Shown here: positions 44,101 through 48,275 of the stretch, in pieces
Numbering within the stretch: the stretch's first letter is position 1
Layout of the letters: each line of letters opens with the position of its first letter
Assembly (NCBI RefSeq): GCF_034931405.1
Contig: NZ_JAYGHA010000006.1
Coordinates: forward strand, 62,001 to 126,000
Length of the DNA: 64,000 nt
Direction of reading: 5' to 3'
From: RDYJ01 sp034931405
GTDB lineage: Bacteria > Cyanobacteriota > Cyanobacteriia > Cyanobacteriales > Nostocaceae
Program-made: the position numbers and the translations under genes
Notes under the pieces: generated by a model
The model's input: the letters and a program-made list of their open reading frames with translations, nothing else
What the model was told of the DNA's origin: nothing
Databases searched by the model: none

Positions 44101-46832
44101 GCTATGTCACGAAGCAGCGCAGTTTTCTGCTCTGCCAAACCCTCAGACGTGGAGACTAAATAGTCATACAGGTTTTGTGCAGATGCTCTCAGACGCTCTT
44201 CATTTTTGGCAGATAGAGGAATCAGCACGGGCATACTTTTGTTTATAGCTTCTGTAGGTGGCGCTAAAACGTCTGTGCTTTCCTCCGCAATATATTCTTC
44301 CAGAATTACATGAGCATTAGACCCAGTTGCGCCAAAGGAGCTTAAACCAGCCCGTCGTGGGTAATCTGAAGTCCCTTCCCAGTGCTGGGTTTGATGCTGA
44401 ACATAAAAGGGCGATGTCTGCAAATCCAGGTGAGGATTAATTTCTTGGGAGTGTAGTGACGGAACTAGTGTTTTATAGTGCAGTTGTAAGGCTACTTTGC
44501 TCAAACCACTAATGCCAGAAGCCGATTCGGTATGACCAATATTGGATTTAACAGAGCCGATCGCACAAAATTGTGTATCGTTGGTGTAGGTTTTAAAGGC
44601 TTTGGTTAAGCCCTGAATCTCAATCGGATCGCCAAGGGAAGTTCCCGTCCCGTGAGCTTCGACATAGCTAATCGTGCGCGGGTTAATGCCAGTTTTCTCC
44701 AGGCATTGTAAAATCATATTACCCTGTGCTACCGGATTTGGCACGCTGATTCCGGAAACTTTGCCAACGTGATTTATAGTGCTACCTTTGATTACCGCAT
44801 AAATATGATCTCGGTCTTGGATAGCCTGTGCTAAAGGTTTCAAAACCACAGCACCCACTCCTTCACCGGAAACATAACCATCCCCACCGCTGCCAAAAGT
44901 TCGACAACGGCCGTCGCTGGAATACATATCCAGCACACCATAGGTAATATATTTATTCGGGTGCAATGATAGGTTTACTCCTCCCGCTAAAGCGATATCA
45001 CTTTCTCCGTGTCTAATACTTTCCAATGCTAGGTGTAAGGCCGTGAGTGAGGATGAACATACGGTATCAATGACCATCGAGGGGCCATGAAAATCACAAA
45101 AATAGGAAACCCGGTTAGCGATTGACGCATAGTTTAATGACAAAAGAAACTGCTCGCCCCGGTCAATAGCTTCTGCGCCAAGAAAGACATAATCTTTGTG
45201 CATCACGCCGACAAATACACCAACACTGGACTGGCGATGTTTGTCTTGCTGACCAGATACCAGGGTTTCGGGCGTATAGCCAGCGTCTTCAATGGATTCC
45301 CAGCAGGTTTGCAAAAATAGGCGTTCCTGCGGATCTAACACTTCGGCTTCCCGTGGCGAAATCCGAAAAAACTGATGATCGAAGCAATCGGGGTCTTGGA
45401 TAAATCCACCCCATTTTGATACGCTTTTACCTGACGGTGATTTGAGTTCGGCCAGACTGCGCCAGTCCCATCGCTCTTGGGGTATTTCTCTAATACTGTC
45501 TTTACCTGCGATTAAATTTTGCCAGAATTCATTGATATTGTTGGCATCAGGATACCTCCCAGCTATGCCAATAATGGCAATATCACCCTCATTTTTAGAC
45601 TGTGTTTTAATAACATTGGCCTGCACTGGATTAGCAATCTGTTCGTTGATAAAGCTTTGATTTGTTAAATTCTCATCTACCAGGTGAGCGGCCAGTTCCT
45701 CGATGTTTGTGTATTCAAATAACAGAGTGGGAATTAATTTAACAGCGAATTTTTCCTCTAATGCCGTGACTACTTGCAACAACATTGCCGAATTCATACC
45801 GAGTTCATAATAACCAGCATTAGTATCTATTTGATCCGGCGCACATTCTAAGTATGAAGCAATGATTTGTTTAAGCAAGTCTTCCATGCTTTCAACGGAC
45901 TCAGATTTGTCAATCTGAGATGGGCTTGCTGGTAGGTTGCTAGATTGTTCCTGATTCGGCTTAGGCGCTGGTACATTGTCTGATTTTTTCAGACTCGGAT
46001 TAATAAAACCGGACTCTCGAACCAGCTTATTAACAAAGTTTTTTAGTTCCGCAATTTTTTGCCCAGAGTCGTTAAAAAACTCCAAGTCTATATAAATCAT
46101 ATCTTTTTTTCGGCGTACTGATGCTGTTTTTACCCTGACAATGCACTTTTGCCGGAACAACGAGTCAGCGCGAAAACTTTCATAGAATAAAGGTAGAAAC
46201 AAGCGTTGTTCACCTTCAACCAGCGTAGCAAACAAATTTGATGAACCTACACCACTACCATCTATCAGGGTGGGGTGAAACATAAAATTAGCAGCAGTAG
46301 CAGCGGCGGCGGCTGGCAAAGAAACCTCGACAATTTGTGTATCATCCAAGGTGTAAACTGTTCCTTCTGCCTTCATCATTCCCGAATGAATCAAACCCTG
46401 AGAACTGCACTGGGCATAGATATCATGCAAGCTGATTTGTGTTTTACTGGCAGTCTGGAGAGATGGAAAATCTAGATAGTCTTTAAAACCGGGCGCTTCA
46501 CTACAATGAAGCATTTCTGCCTTGATATAAAGTAGTGACTCTGTAGCCACCTGGCTATCTCCTTGCGGCCAGTCTTGCAATTGAATCGACCACAGCCCTT
46601 TTGATACTTCATCTGCTTGTAGTAAAAGCCTAAGACTCGCACCTTGATTAACTATTAAGGGACGATAAATGGACAAATTGCGAAGTTCCAATGCCTCAAA
46701 ACTATGTCCATGTTCACGGAAAAACTGGTACAACAAGTCAATATAAGCCAACCCTGGCAATAAAGCCTGACCATAGGCTTGATGGTTTTTAATGATGGGA
46801 TGGCTGGCATTTATAATAAGTTCTTTTTTCAC
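22959..46832 (-). CDS. Trans-AT polyketide synthase B with terminal thioesterase
   Basis: A 7,957-residue megasynthase carrying six module sections. Domains by approximate residue: DH 1-265 and ACP (Ser near 348); KS6 417-847 (Cys592), DH 1035-1330, DH* 1340-1615, KR 1640-2080, ACP 2132; KS7 2240-2672, KR to 3210, ACP 3358; KS8 3457-3892, DH 4085-4370, KR to 4750, cMT 4870-5235, ACP 5303; KS9 5412-5827, DH 6030-6330, KR to 6670, ACP 6815; KS10 6910-7340, ACP 7592, TE 7640-7957. No AT domain is seen after any KS; each is followed only by the short KS-flanking linker. Start is a GTG at 46832 with AGGAT eight bases upstream and an in-frame stop just before it. The thioesterase has GYSLGG (Ser near 7737) and a C-terminal SSHMTMF histidine. 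It is the end of the assembly line. Confidence 0.96.
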   Translation of the reverse strand: MKKELIINASHPIIKNHQAYGQALLPGLAYIDLLYQFFREHGHSFEALELRNLSIYRPLIVNQGASLRLLLQADEVSKGLWSIQLQDWPQGDSQVATESLLYIKAEMLHCSEAPGFKDYLDFPSLQTASKTQISLHDIYAQCSSQGLIHSGMMKAEGTVYTLDDTQIVEVSLPAAAAATAANFMFHPTLIDGSGVGSSNLFATLVEGEQRLFLPLFYESFRADSLFRQKCIVRVKTASVRRKKDMIYIDLEFFNDSGQKIAELKNFVNKLVRESGFINPSLKKSDNVPAPKPNQEQSSNLPASPSQIDKSESVESMEDLLKQIIASYLECAPDQIDTNAGYYELGMNSAMLLQVVTALEEKFAVKLIPTLLFEYTNIEELAAHLVDENLTNQSFINEQIANPVQANVIKTQSKNEGDIAIIGIAGRYPDANNINEFWQNLIAGKDSIREIPQERWDWRSLAELKSPSGKSVSKWGGFIQDPDCFDHQFFRISPREAEVLDPQERLFLQTCWESIEDAGYTPETLVSGQQDKHRQSSVGVFVGVMHKDYVFLGAEAIDRGEQFLLSLNYASIANRVSYFCDFHGPSMVIDTVCSSSLTALHLALESIRHGESDIALAGGVNLSLHPNKYITYGVLDMYSSDGRCRTFGSGGDGYVSGEGVGAVVLKPLAQAIQDRDHIYAVIKGSTINHVGKVSGISVPNPVAQGNMILQCLEKTGINPRTISYVEAHGTGTSLGDPIEIQGLTKAFKTYTNDTQFCAIGSVKSNIGHTESASGISGLSKVALQLHYKTLVPSLHSQEINPHLDLQTSPFYVQHQTQHWEGTSDYPRRAGLSSFGATGSNAHVILEEYIAEESTDVLAPPTEAINKSMPVLIPLSAKNEERLRASAQNLYDYLVSTSEGLAEQKTALLRDIAYTLQVGRQAMAARLIFLVDSKQQLIENLKAFVDGDSTKENSWQNKHVKQQKHSRQGENSEVVLQQWILEGKLDQIAQAWIQGIPVNWHDLYELESSLAKPARVSLPTYPFAKVRHWVPMKVKTAPLFAALHPLLHRNTSTLSQQRFSSIFSGEEFFLADHQVQGQKILPGVAYLEMARAAVALATSASDFSTIGLKNIIWQQPLVIDGTEKPVHIGLFAKQNSQIGFEIYTGEEDSSGDSFPNQQNRTIHCQGIAIFKIPDSESYLDLEDLQQKTDHNHFTPDQCYQAFMAMGIDYGEGHQGIAAVHVGNDQILAELSLPASVLDNHQQFGLHPSLLDSALQAAIGFALGTQTSDAEPQTSLPYALETLEIKSKCSTDLWVWIRYADNNKAGSPIQKFDLDLCDDSGKICVLMRGFSSRVFSAQEATLPPLLHPLLHQKLRTDNSASDSFISRFTGAEFFLRDHQQVMLGAAYLEMAGAAGQLSMGQKILGLKNIVWNQLLFIAGTDRDVFVQLYQEGEPLAAAPRHRFTITTHNQDSLENIHCQGQLIIDQASHPTTPPRLNIQDILTRCPASVKTADCHQLLKSTHGSSLLTIKQLWHNQTEALALLELPDFMRSTRADYLLHPSIMNGAILSSVIFSLLNRPQEHLPMPFVLDRLWIYQEIPERVYAYVTLSSPNKHDIQLVDENGESVVLFQGFTTSIPGALTDSGNRDKNPEKTVVQSNVIYATTQWQESPLSGDKNGTQTAAAPIFILTQENPELNHILSRRWPTASIETLASVDADITETVQANYLRVFECIKTCIGSKPKLIQPIIILVPENKNAYLHAGFAALLKTARFENAKIAGKLIRYAVDDQTESFAELVAAEMELPAEDVEVCYTQTGTRKTKKLNEISDFGNSHEKPVFNADLLHEGDVVWITGGLGGLGQIFVKHLSQIKGLKLILSGRSTLNAARAKLLNELQQTGAEISYLNCDISDQKAVADLVQSIQKKYGKLNGIIHSAGVNQDAYILNKTSAEFSNVLRPKVAGILAIEAACRDIPLNFIVLFSSIAGVFGSIGQVDYATANAFLDSFAEARNLRVKAGKCFGKTISINWPLWRDGGMGVDAQNETLMQKNTGMIALTTDAGLNAFDRALSSEFNQIFVAQGETEKIRSRLLSSSPSTENQRQIPADETETLVQQSKDEKNQLASLTRLLHKDLAAFICRLQKVKPEEIDIDSEFFNYGFDSISFTSFTNYLNEMYGLELMPTLFFEYSNVRSLANSLLENHQEALLKKYKLSTKKATLPSQAQTQVPAEQMSNSQPFVSSPAAPVPSNSTPETRIPVHQTKTDAIAIIGMSGKFPGSENLRDFWHNLENNRDLISEIPKDRWNWRDYDSDHQHKDGKSKIKWGGFLTDIDRFDPLFFGISPVEAELMDPQFRLFLETVWATIEDAGYRVSNLSGSKTAVYVGVTTTDYKDLMQQARIKENSAEYYAMFPFMLANRVSYLLNFRGPSEAIDTACSSSLVAIHRAIESIRQGSCEMALAGGVNIIANPQLVMAAAQGGMLSEDGRCKTFDQSANGYVRGEGVGAILLKPLAKAIADKDSIYAVIRGSAENHGGRATSPTAPNPVAQQELLISAYTQAGVAPETVGYIEAHGTGTPLGDPIEFNGLKSAFAQLYQQNGKSPADKPHCALGSVKTNIGHLEAAAGISGVLKVLLMIKHRLIPGNSHLQEPNPYIQLTGSPFYLAKDTQAWTALHDETQNPIPRRAGVSSFGIGGSNVHLVLEEYVAEPVAKLDSGEPALIILSAKNKQSLVEIARNLHEFLIDSHKSALEPLRLCDIAYTLQIGREEMEYRLGFVAASIAELEQKLAVFTSTQGENQDLYEGNTKGNKDTLEAFESDDDLQEMLAKWIEDRKFAKILKLWVKGLSVNWNQLNHGKSPRRISLPSYPFARESYWIPASVQPLPIPDQSSVSPALSEATTGVLMCQPVWKEKAAPVKPDSVVLAALDYSQHLILFCEMDAPAGLQDRLSQGGVCHALEAQGEDLALSYQSLCEQVFTHLKEILANKPKGKVFVQIVIPSPRKDDNQGASCLFTGLAALLKTAHLENPKIIGQLIEIDTDDQLIQRLQENSQSPADVQVRYRHGRREVISWEEIPFSEPKLPHIPWKEGGVYLITGGAGGLGLIFAREIARRVQNPTIILSGRSGLSQEKQSQLQQEAKLLGARIEYRQTDVSQQKQVDELIQGILCDFAKLDGILHAAGLIRDSFMIQKIAAQFQQVLAPKVCGTVYLDQASKEINLDFFILFSSGVAVLGNAGQADYAAANAFMDAYADYRHGLFVANQRFGRSLSINWPLWQEGGMNVDEQTLKALEQNSGIKALQTDSGVEALFRALSLKSNQVMVVEGNVTKIRQGLLAASTEVRHDESASANFVVDEKRLLAKTLHQCKLLFGSIIKLAADRIETEEPLERYGIDSMIISQMNHHLAGIFGEISKTLLYEYQTLGELASYLTTEYKKECLTWTGLAVDSTTDKAGGRRQEAEGKENKKLQVLQDKDFITPASPQQLTPLPSEPIAIIGLAGRYAQAKTPQDYWDNLQSGKDCVTEIPPERWSVEGFYHENVEEAITQGKSYSKWGSFIDGFADFDPLFFAISPRETMGIDPQERLFLQSAWEAIEDAGYTRETLRDQFQQRVGVFVGITKTGFNLYGPELWQRGEIVYPHTSFSSVANRISYILNLRGPSLPIDTMCSSSLTAIHEACEHIRRGECELAIAGGVNLYLHPSSYVQMCAAQMLSEDGKCKSFGQGGNGFVPGEGVGAVLLKPLTQAISDRDHIYAVIRGSSVNHGGKTNGYTIPNPNAQAELIAETLNKAGVDARTISYIEAHGTGTALGDPIEISGLTKAFQQHTNATNFCALGSAKSNLGHLEAAAGVAGLTKIILQLKHGQIAPSLHATELNSNINFAKTPFVLQQTLSSWERPLIDIDGETKEYPRRAGISSFGAGGSNAHLIVEEYIAETREGDYEGLDNDAQIVILSAKNEDRLYCAAKNLHDYLNSQPGESLKLRDIAYTLQVGREAMEERLGLIVRSLDELKQKLHAFVARETGIEDMYIGQVKGHKKSLALFTDDDELQEAIAKWIQRRKFAKLVELWSQGLAVDWSKLYREPKPERITLPTYPFEQKKYWIETAFHSQPKSSALPEAQNAVKLHPLIHENTSNFRKQRFSSSFTGQEFFLADHLVQDKRILPGVAYLEMVRMAVMLAVDKSECDLRFAHVVWIRAIVVEDWPLRVHTMLQVEDSTTISFEIYTNADIAENEGDDHAVLHCQGSVELCCFDKRPGLDLANLQNQCQQSHLSAAQCYQVFESVGIKYGPGHQGIDTVYVGNQQVLAKLRLPDSVANTANQFVLHPSLLDSALQASLGLGIGGDVSSDPKPSLPYALESLEICDGGLMPSWSWIRESDHSSAEMQKLDIDLCDDHGQICVSIRGFSSRALVAPDASLTLLHPVWNLISVQQKEDQDNAFSSYRVLVIGGSEQQKAAINQVYPHALWFAANELEEISHQLEALSSQPNVVQIIWIAPDQPLVSVREESLIREQNQGVLYLFRLLKMLLAFGYGDQVLHWTVITTQTQAVRKKDIVNPIHASVHGLIGSLAKEYPHWQIRLLDMQADQDCPVEEMLALPADKNGDAIAYRSREWFKQALVPVFDLDISSQPCYRSQGVYVVIGGAGGIGEVWSRWMIEQYQGQIIWLGRRKKDATIQEKLDALSKLGTPPIYIEADATNLEALQTAYQEIKRSYGNIHGVIHSAIVLADKSLANMDEQQFQAGLKAKVDVSVRLAQVFAAEALDFVLFFSSIQSVAKMPGQSNYAAGCTFKDAFASLMAQEWSCQVKIINWGYWGSVGIVATNAYRDRMVRAGVGSIEPQEGMAAIESLLRSPLNQLALFKQLPSVSNTQHQDLEEWITIYQQELPASIDRLQTYLRQQPQPVINIKAAAAEQATTMEEMLAKLLLATLQSLGLLKRHSQANILAAIAEFYGQWLEESLAVLQRKGYLEYNGQIYTHKLSSLHLADLWQEWDRVKILWLQDSNQKALVTLVETCLRALPEILTGKQQATDVIFPNSALTLVENVYKGNAVADFYNQTLQNSVVAYVQARLAQDPRTQIRILEIGAGTGGTTAGLLEQLRPFQNNIVEYCYTDLSKAFLQHGLREYAPEHPYIVTRIFDVEKPLAEQGIQTNHYDVVIAANVLHATKNIRHTLRNAKATLRKHGLIFLNEMSNKPLFSHLTFGLLAGWWLYEDAALRITGSPALSSASWSDILTEEGFSSVTFPALLAAKSAHDFGQQIIIAQSDGIVRQKSRRQISPLPQSAPTKPSLEIKKTEIQQTQPLSKSPQTVNTATLREKATVYIKKLVASTLQLATDQIDSAQPLETLGLDSILVVQLTSTLRKAFKNISNTLFFEVQTIDGVVDYLLASQSQEFIALLGLEKQSITETSRVKIEPSKTEIPTSGNNRPLLKPDFRTAQRFNAVAESPAKGSTANQDIAIIGLSGRYPQADNIHDFWQNLKAGKNCITEIPQERWDWKQYFDAEKGKEGKLYTKWGGFIDDVDKFDPLFFQLSAREAERMDPQERLFLQSAYNSIEDAGYTPTTLCNSRKVGVFVGVMNSTYPRQPSDWSMANRVSYLFNFQGPSLSVDTACSSSLTALHLAVESLHSGTSECAIVGGVNLILDPIQYLSLSAMMMLSAGNECKSFGDQADGFVDGEGVGAVVLKPLAKAEQDGDAIYGIIKGSMINAGGKTNGYTVPNPIAQSQLIQEALERAGVNPRTVSYLEAHGTGTALGDPIEITGLSKAFGHIEDKQFCAIGSVKSNIGHTESAAGIAGLTKVLLQLQHRQLVPSLHSQQLNPQINFADTPFVVQQTLETWERPVVTINGETRVYPRIAGISSFGAGGANAHVIIQEYMNEDQGLATRADEQEVNKDSLIIVSARDEDRLRELAKNLCLYARDCSQADQDETQTAQLQAIAYTLQVGREAMEERLGLVVTSFAELSEKLQRFLDGQNDVEDLYRGQVKRNKEAMSVLASDEDFTETIDSWIHKRKYGKILGIWVKGFVFDWNKLYGDKKPSRIHLPTYPFARERYWAKAIDLSLASTALIVNHQNAEMIHPLVHKNTSDLGEQRFSSTFSGEEFFLADHRVNGDKMLPGVAYLEMARVAVERSLPHSSASWEKTYIQLQNIIWANPFIFNSQAQTVHIRVFPGTFADSNANNVSFAEIGYEIYSQTNTANEVIVHSQGVATFSQVREVAALDLSALQTKINQKYLSRQQCYDAFKAMGIEYGQGQQGIEDIYVSHNQVLAKLKLPAVVAGTDSEFILHPSIMDSALQACIGLTVGQSASESGQISLPFALDRLEIMDKCQGMMWAWIRSGDDSSASSQTSGHPVTKIDIDLCDESGKICVRIKGFSSRMIARQESKSIATWMGFPVWKEQALSEHEHSEYSQRIVMLCDLEWCSDRTIASEIPGAICIHLTTQAKTLATRIQEISVQVFERIKSLLKEKNQGTTLIQILIPAAGETQLFSALTGLLRTANLENPGILGQLIALESNETQAGLIDKIQRNSHCPEDTFIRYQQEKRQTISWQELSLSEQSMPIPWQEGGVYLITGGLGGLGFIFAKHIAQQTKQVSLILTGISALDQRRHQQIQELESLGAKVDYRQIDVSQQPEIKHLIEDIENNIGSLQGILHSAGIIRDNFIIRKTTSEFQSVLAPKVDGVIHLDEATKDLNLDFFILFSSLAGNNGNVGQVDYACANAFMDAYSHYRNQLVAAKKRFGQTLAINWPLWQEGGMQINPESHTILQNSGLVPMQTKQGIQALIQGLSSGQSQIMVVTGERKRLQASQQPRSSSLPSQINIQQESIDENNFESRSVNYFKNLISSILKIPAHRIQNDELLEQYGIDSVVIMQLTNQLEKVFGSLSKTLFFEYPTIEEISQYFVSSYREKLQEVLGLGNTKVAENHPVAVVDVASQQVNQQSRFLAHAVNSSLLPVTQTQDIAIIGVSGRYPLSPDIETFWENLSQGKNCITEIPKSRWDYNLYFDLESSNSSKANSKWGGFLADVDKFDPLFFNISPREAQLMNPNERLFLETVWDLIERSGYTPARIQEQHNNKVGVYVGAMYQQYQALAADPVQESILSLSSYSAIANRVSYFFDFQGPSMAIDTMCSSSLIAIQLACDSLLKGECQMAIAGGVNLSIHPHKYIGLSLSQMISRQNTSKSFGEGDGYIPGEGVGTVLLKPLAKAIEDGDSILAVIKSINTNHGGHTYGFHVPNPNAQTQLLVDNFRKSGIDPRTITYIESAANGSPLGDPIELNALNQAFQKFTQDQGFCAIGSVKSNIGHAEAASGISQLTKVILQLQHQQLVPSINAEPLNPNLSFDNSPFYLQQKLQPWQRPVLNIDGQEREFPRRATVSSFGAGGSNAHLIVEEYIPSLSKNPVASDINFPGDRVERTAGGDRQLIVFSAKSSDRLQAVLQQMSHFVQSNEQLSLKNMAYTLQVGRMAMTHRIAILVNNSAELIQGIKEALNCLEQNAVIDTSLPVYMGNLEADNSEVKHLLSGKAGEAMMKVLLDENNLEKIALYWVKGGNIPWQSLHKKGQASIISLPTYPFAKRRCWVETNPEIKVTSQVDSKGQIESISESVDHQSPSSKNIEVILTDIMLITLGLTKEEINLNTPLVQYGVDSIMFIQIFQQIKSHFDTDINLEQLLECRTMQEMLLYLKSPRDSQIEPDQANQPVVGFSSTNNILFPELIQMNSSTKGRPVFWFHAVGGVMVYKPVAEKSQRPFYGIQPWSWINETQITSHIQTMVKRYLDAIRSVQPQGPYDFGGYSLGGMFAYEATRQLQELGESVESIVMVDTLQYKPGEMDKYSHKTEYLIALNRALTLSAWQESETTVQEMLINSDQLDSSLSDEEYLTQLIALAKQRGLVKTEPEIFASLKQATNLDEFYQTDTFTFMSLPDPNAVNCYYFRNKNGSMLGDQTPYYFATLEDREKFAITDPLAASRHWQKKLPNIQIIDVDSSSHMTMFSEEKSRQTIIEFCETLYSEK
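26111..30610 (-). other. Module 9: KS-DH-KR-ACP
   Basis: KS with DTACSSSL and EAHGTGTALG. DH has HRVNGDKMLP and LHPSIMDSALQ (both catalytic motifs intact). KR has YLITGGLGGLG and the tyrosine motif DYACANAF. ACP has YGIDSVVI. Predicted to install the C2=C3 double bond. Confidence 0.85.
30611..36470 (-). other. Module 8: KS-DH-KR-cMT-ACP
   Basis: KS with DTMCSSSL and EAHGTGTALG. DH: HLVQDKRILP has aspartate where HxxxGxxxxP expects glycine; the LHPSLLDSALQ aspartate is present. KR: nucleotide loop VIGGAGGIGE, tyrosine motif NYAAGCTF with cysteine for the usual asparagine. cMT: ILEIGAGTGGTTAG. ACP: LGLDSILV. Predicted to add an alpha-methylated alkene (C4-methyl, C4=C5). Confidence 0.85.
36471..40126 (-). 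other. Module 7: KS-KR-ACP
   Basis: KS with DTACSSSL and EAHGTGTPLG; KR YLITGGAGGLG and DYAAANAF; ACP YGIDSMII. Predicted to leave a hydroxyl (C7). A heptamer repeat lies in the linker between this ACP and the next KS. Confidence 0.85.
36560..36587. repeat. Heptanucleotide STRR inside PKS-B
   Basis: Four tandem copies of CTGCCTC (last copy CTGCCTT) at 36560-36587 lie within the coding sequence. They encode the AGGRRQEAEG stretch of the linker between module 7 ACP and module 8 KS. Confidence 0.9.
40127..45590 (-). other. Module 6: KS-DH-DH*(pyran synthase-like)-KR-ACP
   Basis: KS with DTVCSSSL and EAHGTGTSLG. The first DH has HQVQGQKILP and LHPSLLDSALQ. The second DH-like domain keeps a histidine in FFLRDHQQVMLG but lacks the proline of the motif, and has asparagine in LHPSIMNGAIL instead of the catalytic aspartate. 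The KR has ITGGLGGLG and DYATANAF. A DH then DH* then KR order is that of pyran synthase modules. ACP: YGFDSISF. Confidence 0.8.
45591..46832 (-). other. Module 5 second half: DH-ACP at the PKS-B N-terminus
   Basis: DH with H17, G21 and P26 in HQAYGQALLP and aspartate in FHPTLIDGSGV (the usual Q/H four residues later is V). ACP serine in LGMNSAML near residue 348. Its KS partner is the last domain of PKS-A. Confidence 0.8.
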
Positions 46833-46895
46833 TTTATTGATCCTGTTTCATGATTGTAAAAGTTGATAATCTCGGTGCGTTTCACCTACTGTAAA

Positions 46896-48275
46896 TTAAG
46901 CCCCCCACCAGGGGTTATGATTAACTTCTTCTGTTTCTTGTGACACCTTTTTGTTAGCGACAGCCTCATGAATAAGCATATCGCCGCGAATATTTACCCG
47001 GTTTAGTTCGGGTGATTTGAGCGGCTGTCGTTGCTTGCCAGATTCCACCTGCGACCAATTTTCCATAACAATATGTGCATTAGTACCACCATCAGCAAAA
47101 CAGTTGAGTGCCACAACAAGGGGGGAAGCTTCTGTCCATGCACTCGATTGGCGACAGAAATAAAACGGTGAAGCGTCTATATCGTAATGTGCCATAGGTA
47201 TTTGCCCAGATAAAAATGGTACTCGCTGCTGATGCTTCAGCATACACACTAGTTTGATGAAGCCAGCAATACCTTCGGCACATAACGGATGCCCAATATT
47301 AGGCTTGATCGAACCTACGCTGCAAGGTGCTTGATTTTCACGGCGATAAACTGCTTCAATAGCTTTAATTTCTAGCAAATCAGTTACTTCAGAGCCAGAA
47401 CCGTTAGCTTCAATATGAAGAATATCTTGCGGCTGTTTAGCACTTTGCACCAGGGCGCGTTGCATGACTTCTTTGATCGCTTTGATATTTGGTGTTGCCG
47501 GGCCTGCGGTGCGACCATCATTATTGATTGCCAAACCTTTAATGACTGCGTAAATCTGATCGCCATCGCGTTGTGCTTGCTCCAAGGTTTTTAATAATAC
47601 TAAACCCGCTCCTTCACCTAAAGTCACACCGCCAGCCCGTTGATCAAAAATATGAAATGATGAATCCTGGTTTAACAGATGGCGCTGCTGAAATATCCGA
47701 TGTGCATTTTCGTTGGCTAGGAGACTGACACCTCCGACTACCGCTGAGTCAATCTCGCCACTCAGTAGTGACTGGATAGCAAAATTCATCCCCACTAGGG
47801 CTGAGGAGCAGGCCGTATCAATGACCAAACTTGGTCCTCTGAGATCGAAAAACTGCGATATGTTGGTGGCCAGATAATTCTGTGCAGCTACAATCGGGTT
47901 TCTAGCTTGGTAAAGATCGGATTCATCAATATGATGTTGACTACGCGCACCTAAATAAACACCGATCGCCCTGCCTTTAATCTCTTCTAGTGTATAACCC
48001 GCGTGATAAAACAGGTTGAGGCTTTCTTCCAACATCACAAGTGCTTGAGGGTCCATCACCTTGACATCCTCTGGCGGAATCAGGAAAAAGGCGGGGTCAA
48101 AATCACTGACATTATCAATTAAACCTGCATAGAATGACACCTGACTAGACCAGCGGTCTACCGGAACAGGACGGATAGCATTTTTACCTGCTGACAATAA
48201 AGCCCAATATTCATCGAGATTTTTTGCGCCTGGAAAACGGCAGGACATCCCAACTACGGCGATATCTAATGCCTT
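46896..48275 (-). other. Module 5 first half: KS0 at the PKS-A C-terminus
   Basis: Active-site cysteine in DTACSSAL is present, but HGTGT is replaced by NGSGS (HIEANGSGSEV), predicting a non-elongating KS. The catalytic DH and ACP that complete this module start PKS-B, so the module is split between proteins. Confidence 0.8.
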
